This document shows, piece by piece, positions 1-4,311 of a stretch of DNA of 6,280 nt (within the stretch, counting starts at the first letter, position 1; the number at the start of each line of letters is the position of its first letter). A program made the position numbers and the translations under genes. The stretch is from JBFMHD01 sp040752395 [NCBI: Candidatus Hydrogenedentota bacterium]. Its GTDB lineage: Bacteria > JBFMHD01. The notes under the pieces are model-generated. The model was not told where the DNA came from, did no database searches, and saw only the letters and a list, made by a program, of their open reading frames with translations. Where the stretch lies: the NCBI GenBank assembly GCA_040752395.1, contig JBFMHD010000163.1, positions 1-6,280 on the forward strand, written 5' to 3'.

Positions 1-1
1 C

Positions 2-25
2 CCATCCCCTATGAGCCATCCCCTA
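2..25. repeat. 14-bp direct repeat at the left edge, about 1.7 copies
   Basis: CCATCCCCTATGAG at 2-15 is followed at once by CCATCCCCTA at 16-25. The array may continue beyond the window edge. No gene is seen in bases 1-110. Confidence 0.55.
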
Positions 26-70
26 ATATCCTTTGCGCCTTTGAAAGTAAAAAGTTAGAAGTATCATATA

Positions 71-97
71 ATCCGCAAAAAGCGGATATTGTTTTTT
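71..97 (+). terminator. Small hairpin followed by a T-tract
   Basis: ATCCGC at 71-76 and GCGGAT at 82-87 form a 6-bp stem with an AAAAA loop. On the plus strand this is followed after four bases by six T residues. That orientation suits a plus-strand gene entering from the left of the window, of which nothing is visible. On the minus strand it lies 24 bp past the last stop codon but has no T-run after it. It may therefore be a weak end for the minus operon or a terminator for an outside gene. Confidence 0.4.
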
Positions 98-110
98 ATA
101 TTATCAGATT

Positions 111-798
111 TTAAAAAAAAGTAAAGTCATTTTTATTAATCAACTTTTTTATATCATCATTGTATGGTAGAAGCCATAGTAGTGCTAATAATAAGAGAGT
201 GATACTTAAAGATATTCCCAGCTTGTGCTCCATTTTAGCAGATAGTGTTAAAATTAAATTTAAGATAACATCCAGCCCCAAAAATGGTGGCTTAATATAC
301 AAAAGAGTACTGCATAAAGAAAGGTGACAAACAATCCACATATTCAAAAAACGTTACGGAAATCCCGCAAAATATAGTTGCATAAAGACCTATATTTTTA
401 TTAATAACAAGCGAGATTATTTTATAGAAAAAATATAATCCAGAAACAGAAAATAATACTGCGATAATTTTAAGAAAGTAAAAATCGTCAAGAATATATT
501 TCATTAAGAATCCATTAATGATAGCAGATAACGGCGGGTAATGAGTATAATACCCTATTTCACTTTCAGTACCATGACTTGCACCGAGATAACCGGGATG
601 ATAATACGTTAAAAGATAATGTTTAAAAAATCCTTCATCTTTAAAATGCCTTGCTGCGACTAAATTTTGTGCATCACCTATAGCCCATGCGCTCCAGCGA
701 TATTCATTTAATGTTCGTACTGCTGAAAAAATAAATATTATTAAAAGGAAAAATAAGACTAAGATATGAGGTTTACGATCAACCATTCTTTGGCACAT
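111..798 (-). pseudogene. Membrane glycosyltransferase (GT-C, family 39-like), frameshifted and shortened
   Basis: Frame 1 starts at ATG 798, or more likely at ATG 786 (inside the aconitase end). It encodes the N-terminal third of a GT-C enzyme that transfers sugars from polyprenyl-phosphate donors at the membrane. Counting from the ATG at 798, there is a first membrane helix at about 11-27; a first external loop with an Asp at 42 (IGDAQNLVAARHF) and THYPPL at 85-90; and further hydrophobic segments at about 107-128 and 133-150. It then reaches FEYVDCLSPFF and stops at about 292. Reading continues in another frame from about 300 to the stop at 111, with about 60 more residues including one clear hydrophobic helix (LSITLLLLALLWLL). 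The total of about 225 residues compares with 450-600 usual for the family. A frame change together with a missing middle section best explains this. Family assignment rests on the loop motifs; the exact sugar is unknown. The second-frame fragment is hydrophobic, but I cannot place it firmly in the family. Confidence 0.6.
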
Positions 799-2722
799 CT
801 CTAATATAATTCAATTTACCGCCTGCTTTTAATATAGTTTTTTCTCTATCAGATGCGAGTAATTTTAATGTGATTCTGGTTTTATCTTTCAGGGATAGAA
901 CCTCAATTTTGCCTTTGTCGATAGTCAGGAGCATATCATTAAATTCAAGTTCATCATTTAAATCAATTTTTTCATAATCAGTTGAGTTTTCAAAAACAAG
1001 TGGTATAATCCCAAAATTTATGAGGTTGTCTCTATGTATACGGGCAAATGATTTAGCTATAATAGCTTTAATCCCAAGATACATAGGTGCGAGTGCTGCA
1101 TGTTCTCTACTCGAGCCCTGACCATAGTTTTCGCCACCAATGATAATACCATATTTACCCTGTCCCTTTGTCTCTAATGCACGTTTGTAAAAAGTCGTAT
1201 CAATCCCACTGTAAACAAATTCAGCTATTTTAGGGATATTAGACCTTAATGGTAAAACCTTTGCACCAGCTGGCATTATATGGTCAGTAGTAATATTATC
1301 CTGAACCTTTAATATCACCTTTGCGATAAAATTATCTTTGATACCTTCATTAACAGGCAACGGCGCTATATTGGGTCCGCGAATAATTTCTATTTTTTCT
1401 TCATCTTTTGCAGGCGATATAATCATAGAATCGTCAATCAGAAATTTCGCTGAAGATTTTATTCTTTTTCTTTTACCAAGAGTTCGTGGGTCTGTAATTA
1501 CGCCGGTTAGAGCAGAGGCACAGGCTGTCTCTACACTTACAAGATAAACTTGAGCAGACTTTGTTCCGCTTCTTGCTTCGAAGTTTCTGTTAAAAGTTCG
1601 TAAGGATATTCCATTTGTATTTGGCGCCAGCCCCATCCCGATACACGGTCCACAGGCTGTCTCAAGCACACGAGCACCAGCCCGATATAACTCTTTTAAT
1701 CCGCCATTTTTAGCAAGCATCATAAGAACCTGACGCGAGCCTGGAGCTAATGCGAAACTTACCTCAGGATGGACATAATTTCCTTCGAGTATCTTAACAG
1801 CTGTCATAATATCACTAAAAGACGAGTTTGTACAGGAACCAATAAGTATCTGATTAATTTTAGTTCCGGTAACTTCTCTTACTGGTTTAACATTATCTGG
1901 TGAATGCGGGCAAGCAATCAAAGGTTCAATTTCTGAGAGATTTATCTCTATGGTGGCATCATATCTTGCATCATCGTCAGGCAGTATCTCAACAAAATCT
2001 TTTTCTCTATTCTGTCTTGATAGCCAATCATAAGTAATTTTATCACTGGGGAATATAGAGCTGGTGGCACCAAGTTCAGCACCCATATTCGTTATTGTAG
2101 CTCGCTGTGGAACAGAAAGAGTATTTACACCGCTACCTGTATATTCAAATATTTTACCAACGCCACCTTTAACAGAGAGTCGGCGAAGAACCTCAAGAAT
2201 AATATCTTTAGCACTCGACCACTCGTTCAAGCGACCTGTAAGTCTGATATTAACTATTTCAGGCATCTTAAGATAAAACGGCATACCAGCCATAGCAAGC
2301 GCTATATCAAGCCCACCCACGCCAATAGCAAGCATTCCAATCCCACCAGCTGTAGGTGTGTGGCTGTCTGACCCAAGTAAAGTTTTTCCCGCGATTCCAA
2401 ACCGTTCCAGATGAACCTGATGACAGATACCATTCCCGGGTTTAGAAAAATATACACCGTATTTTTTAGCTATGGTTTGAAGAAATAAATGGTCATCAGC
2501 ATTCTCAAACCCGGTTTGTAAAGTATTATGGTCTATATAACTCACAGATAACTCAGTCTTTACTTTGGGGATGCCAATAGCCTCGAACTGCAAGTATGCC
2601 ATAGTACCGGTCGCGTCCTGGGTCAGGGTCTGGTCAATTTTTAAGCCTATCTCCTGTCCTTTAACCGGTTCACCGCTTACAATATGGTTTCTAATTATTT
2701 TTTCAGTTACTGATAAAGCCAT
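779..2722 (-). CDS. acn: Aconitate hydratase, compact Aquifex-type
   Basis: Aconitase interconverts citrate and isocitrate through cis-aconitate in the TCA cycle, oxidative or reductive, using a [4Fe-4S] cluster in the cytoplasm. The 647 residues match the short Aquifex-type family (about 650) rather than AcnA or AcnB (about 860-900). Seen: LTQDATGT at 33-40; the substrate-side SDSHT at 118-122; cluster ligands Cys297 (GSCTNS) and Cys357 and Cys360 (ACGPC); the arginine pair in FNRNFEAR at about 379 and 384; DHIMPAGAK at 480-488, beginning the swivel domain; and the active-site GQGSSREHAAL at 534-544. All expected catalytic and cluster residues are present, so the enzyme should be active. The start is well placed: MALSVTEKIIRNH fits the family N-terminus and has an AGGAG site. 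The gene lies between the GAF sensor (13 bp upstream) and the glycosyltransferase remnant, whose start it overlaps. Confidence 0.97.
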   Translation of the reverse strand: MALSVTEKIIRNHIVSGEPVKGQEIGLKIDQTLTQDATGTMAYLQFEAIGIPKVKTELSVSYIDHNTLQTGFENADDHLFLQTIAKKYGVYFSKPGNGICHQVHLERFGIAGKTLLGSDSHTPTAGGIGMLAIGVGGLDIALAMAGMPFYLKMPEIVNIRLTGRLNEWSSAKDIILEVLRRLSVKGGVGKIFEYTGSGVNTLSVPQRATITNMGAELGATSSIFPSDKITYDWLSRQNREKDFVEILPDDDARYDATIEINLSEIEPLIACPHSPDNVKPVREVTGTKINQILIGSCTNSSFSDIMTAVKILEGNYVHPEVSFALAPGSRQVLMMLAKNGGLKELYRAGARVLETACGPCIGMGLAPNTNGISLRTFNRNFEARSGTKSAQVYLVSVETACASALTGVITDPRTLGKRKRIKSSAKFLIDDSMIISPAKDEEKIEIIRGPNIAPLPVNEGIKDNFIAKVILKVQDNITTDHIMPAGAKVLPLRSNIPKIAEFVYSGIDTTFYKRALETKGQGKYGIIIGGENYGQGSSREHAALAPMYLGIKAIIAKSFARIHRDNLINFGIIPLVFENSTDYEKIDLNDELEFNDMLLTIDKGKIEVLSLKDKTRITLKLLASDREKTILKAGGKLNYIRDVPKNG

Positions 2723-2732
2723 TGTCGCTTCG

Positions 2733-2737
2733 CTCCT
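2733..2737 (-). promoter_or_regulatory. Shine-Dalgarno of aconitase overlapping the sensor stop codon
   Basis: The minus strand reads TAGGAG: the TAG (2738-2736) ends the sensor gene, and AGGAG is the ribosome site for the aconitase ATG at 2722, ten bases further on. The overlap points to translational coupling of the two genes. Confidence 0.65.
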
Positions 2738-4049
2738 ATACTACTCCTGTTTTCAAGTTTTCGTATTCTAATGCATTGTTAATAGCATTAGCAAGTAGAG
2801 TGGATGCGAGTCGTGCTATGAGTTTATCCTTTTTCAAGAAGGGCTTATTATTAATTTTATTCCGAATCATAAAGACGCCAATGACCCTGCCTTTCGCAAC
2901 TAATGCTGCAATGAGTGCTACCCCTGGTTGCGGGTCATCAACAATAGTTGTGGTCCCGAATTCAGCAGTTAAACCTATATCGCTCTGTCCAACTTTAACT
3001 CTGATTGTTGAGAGTTCACTTTCAGAGATAACACCATTTTCATCATACCCGATTTTACCCACAAGTTCGTTGGTAGCCGAGTCAAGCAAAAAGAGGGTCA
3101 TAATTCTTACTTTCATCAACCTCACAATCGAACCCACAGCCATCTGTAGAACCTCACTTAAATCAAGTGTTGCGCCGATACGTTTAGCAATATCAAGCAG
3201 GTTAAAAAATTCCTGACCTGTTAATGGTTGTGGTCCTTCTTCACCGCTTTCCCCTGTTTCAACTTCTTTTTTCATTTTATCTATTTCGTGCTTGTATTTT
3301 CTCTCAAGTTCTAATTTAATATCTGATATAATTTCTTCGGTACCATCATTAATATTTTTACTTATAAAAAGGCTTGCAATAATCACAGAAGATATAAGAA
3401 CAATCGAGATTAAAAGTATAAAATTTCGAAGCTGAACAAAATCATAAAAGCTATCAACAGAGAACCCCACCCTGATGGCCCCCCATACAATAGAGTAATT
3501 ATTAATATTTATAGGAACTATTACATCAAGTACATCTCTGCCGCTACTTTTCAATCTTCGTTCAGTGCGTGTAAGCTGAGGCGGTATCTCTTGATAATTT
3601 GTTATCTCACCATCAGCGGTTCTTAATTTATGCAAACCTGCCTGCTGGTCGGCAAGTTCTGTTTTAACTCTTATTTTCTTGTAAACTTTTTGTTCGATCT
3701 CATCAACTTCAGCCCTTGTAATTTTACCAGAAAACTCTTCAGCAAGCGGAACACCATCACCATCAAGTATATATACATACACTATCTCGCCCTGCTCGCC
3801 TATATCACCTATTGTATTAGCCACAGCATCTCTTAAGGAACTTATATCGTTCTCTGCGATTTGTTTAGCATTGGATAATGCCATAATTTTGGGTATAAGT
3901 TCTGTTCTTCTTATAATCTCTTGTTCAAACTTTTCTTTATCAATATAATAAACAATAAAAACGATTATAATAGCAAGTATAACATTCAAAAGAGAGATGC
4001 CAATCACTTTAAAGCCGATGTTTAAATACTTTAATCTCTCCTCAGCCAC
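2736..4049 (-). CDS. Membrane-bound sensor protein with C-terminal GAF domain and no output domain
   Basis: A 437-residue protein starting at GTG. Seen in order: a first membrane helix at about 14-35; an extracytoplasmic region of about 175 residues; a second membrane helix at about 209-230; a charged, probably coiled-coil stretch at about 236-264; and a GAF domain at about 276-430. The external part has a Cache-like pattern: VYVYILDGDGVPLAEEF, and later DVLDVIVPI and WGAIRVGFS. GAF landmarks are TLDLSEVLQMAVGSIVRLM, GKIGYDENG, VIGVFMIRNK, F-L-K-K-D and ANAINNALEYENL. Proteins with this layout normally continue into a histidine kinase, GGDEF or SpoIIE domain, but this one stops seven residues after ALEYEN. 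It could act through a partner, or be the sensing half of a split protein. Architecture is seen; ligand and role are unknown. It is followed after 13 bp by aconitase, probably in one transcript. Confidence 0.85.
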   Translation of the reverse strand: MAEERLKYLNIGFKVIGISLLNVILAIIIVFIVYYIDKEKFEQEIIRRTELIPKIMALSNAKQIAENDISSLRDAVANTIGDIGEQGEIVYVYILDGDGVPLAEEFSGKITRAEVDEIEQKVYKKIRVKTELADQQAGLHKLRTADGEITNYQEIPPQLTRTERRLKSSGRDVLDVIVPININNYSIVWGAIRVGFSVDSFYDFVQLRNFILLISIVLISSVIIASLFISKNINDGTEEIISDIKLELERKYKHEIDKMKKEVETGESGEEGPQPLTGQEFFNLLDIAKRIGATLDLSEVLQMAVGSIVRLMKVRIMTLFLLDSATNELVGKIGYDENGVISESELSTIRVKVGQSDIGLTAEFGTTTIVDDPQPGVALIAALVAKGRVIGVFMIRNKINNKPFLKKDKLIARLASTLLANAINNALEYENLKTGVV

Positions 4050-4056
4050 TATATCA

Positions 4057-4063
4057 CTCCTCT
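4057..4063 (-). promoter_or_regulatory. Shine-Dalgarno site deciding the GTG start of the sensor gene
   Basis: The minus strand reads AGAGGAG here, seven bases before a GTG at 4049. This strong site at good spacing supports GTG as the start codon. Confidence 0.75.
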
Positions 4064-4094
4064 GAAAAACGCTGTAACTCTAATAAAATCAAAT

Positions 4095-4111
4095 AGAAGC
4101 AAGAAGCAAGA
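4095..4111. repeat. Short tandem repeat, 7-bp unit AGAAGCA, about 2.4 copies
   Basis: Two full AGAAGCA units followed by AGA. Such a short array could be chance on its own, but it shares the 7-bp period of the two larger arrays nearby. It lies about 45 bp upstream of the sensor gene start. Confidence 0.6.
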
Positions 4112-4140
4112 TAACGGAAGAAGTGAGAGGTATCAGGACG

Positions 4141-4168
4141 GGCTACAGGCTACAGGCTACGGACTACA
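4141..4168. repeat. Tandem array, 7-bp unit GGCTACA, four copies
   Basis: Heptamers GGCTACA, GGCTACA, GGCTACG and GACTACA follow one another without gaps. They are followed directly by GC-rich sequence: a 10-bp perfect palindrome CAGCCGGCTG at 4167-4176, then GGAGCC repeated at 4176-4181 and 4190-4195. The local G+C is clearly above that of the neighbouring genes. Confidence 0.93.
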
Positions 4169-4199
4169 GCCGGCTGGAGCCAAAAGCCCGGAGCCTGCT

Positions 4200-4252
4200 G
4201 AAAAGTCTCGAGTCTTGAGTCTTGAGTCTTGTTTTGACTCACGACTCTTTTC
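4200..4252. terminator. Imperfect inverted repeat, possible bidirectional terminator
   Basis: On the plus strand GAAAAG at 4200-4205 pairs with CTTTTC at 4247-4252. Inside this, two GAGTC blocks of the heptamer array can pair with GACTC at 4236-4240 and 4243-4247, leaving a small loop around TTGTTTT. Because the outer arms are an A-run and a T-run, either strand gives a hairpin near a short T stretch. It sits 60 bp past the secretin stop, so it could end that transcript. The T-runs are only four long and the left arm has unpaired bases, so terminator strength is uncertain. Confidence 0.5.
4204..4231. repeat. Tandem array, 7-bp unit AGTCTTG, four copies
   Basis: Four contiguous heptamers: AGTCTCG followed by three identical AGTCTTG. 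Part of the array forms the left arm of the inverted repeat at 4200-4252. Confidence 0.95.
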
Positions 4253-4258
4253 ATACTT

Positions 4259-4290
4259 TGTGCCTCTGTGCCTCTGTGCCTCTGTGCCTT
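4259..4290. repeat. Tandem array, 8-bp unit TGTGCCTC, four copies
   Basis: Four contiguous octamers; the first three are identical and the last ends in TT instead of TC. The array lies 22 bp past the secretin stop codon in the intergenic gap. The period of 8 is not a multiple of 3, and no reading frame is associated with it. Confidence 0.95.
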
Positions 4291-4311
4291 TCCTTTGAAT
4301 CTTTCATCCTT

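Noticed and set aside
111-347. Separate small membrane protein gene of 78 codons starting at TTG
   Set aside because: Its start overlaps the glycosyltransferase frame with no ribosome site seen, and its hydrophobic content fits better as the shifted continuation of that gene. A real small gene cannot be fully excluded.
2722-3216. Plus-strand open frame of 164 codons opposite the sensor gene
   Set aside because: It lies antisense to a well-supported GAF protein and reads as a low-complexity Ser/Thr/Leu-rich shadow with no family motif and no ribosome site that I can see.
4080-4109. Possible promoter for the sensor gene (minus strand TTGCTT, 18 bp, TATTAG)
   Set aside because: Both boxes match the sigma-70 consensus poorly, and the -35-like box lies inside the AGAAGCA repeat. 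A+T-rich DNA gives many such matches, so it is not strong enough to annotate.
4095-4290. CRISPR array
   Set aside because: The repeats are 7-8 bp, directly adjacent and without spacers, and no cas gene is near.
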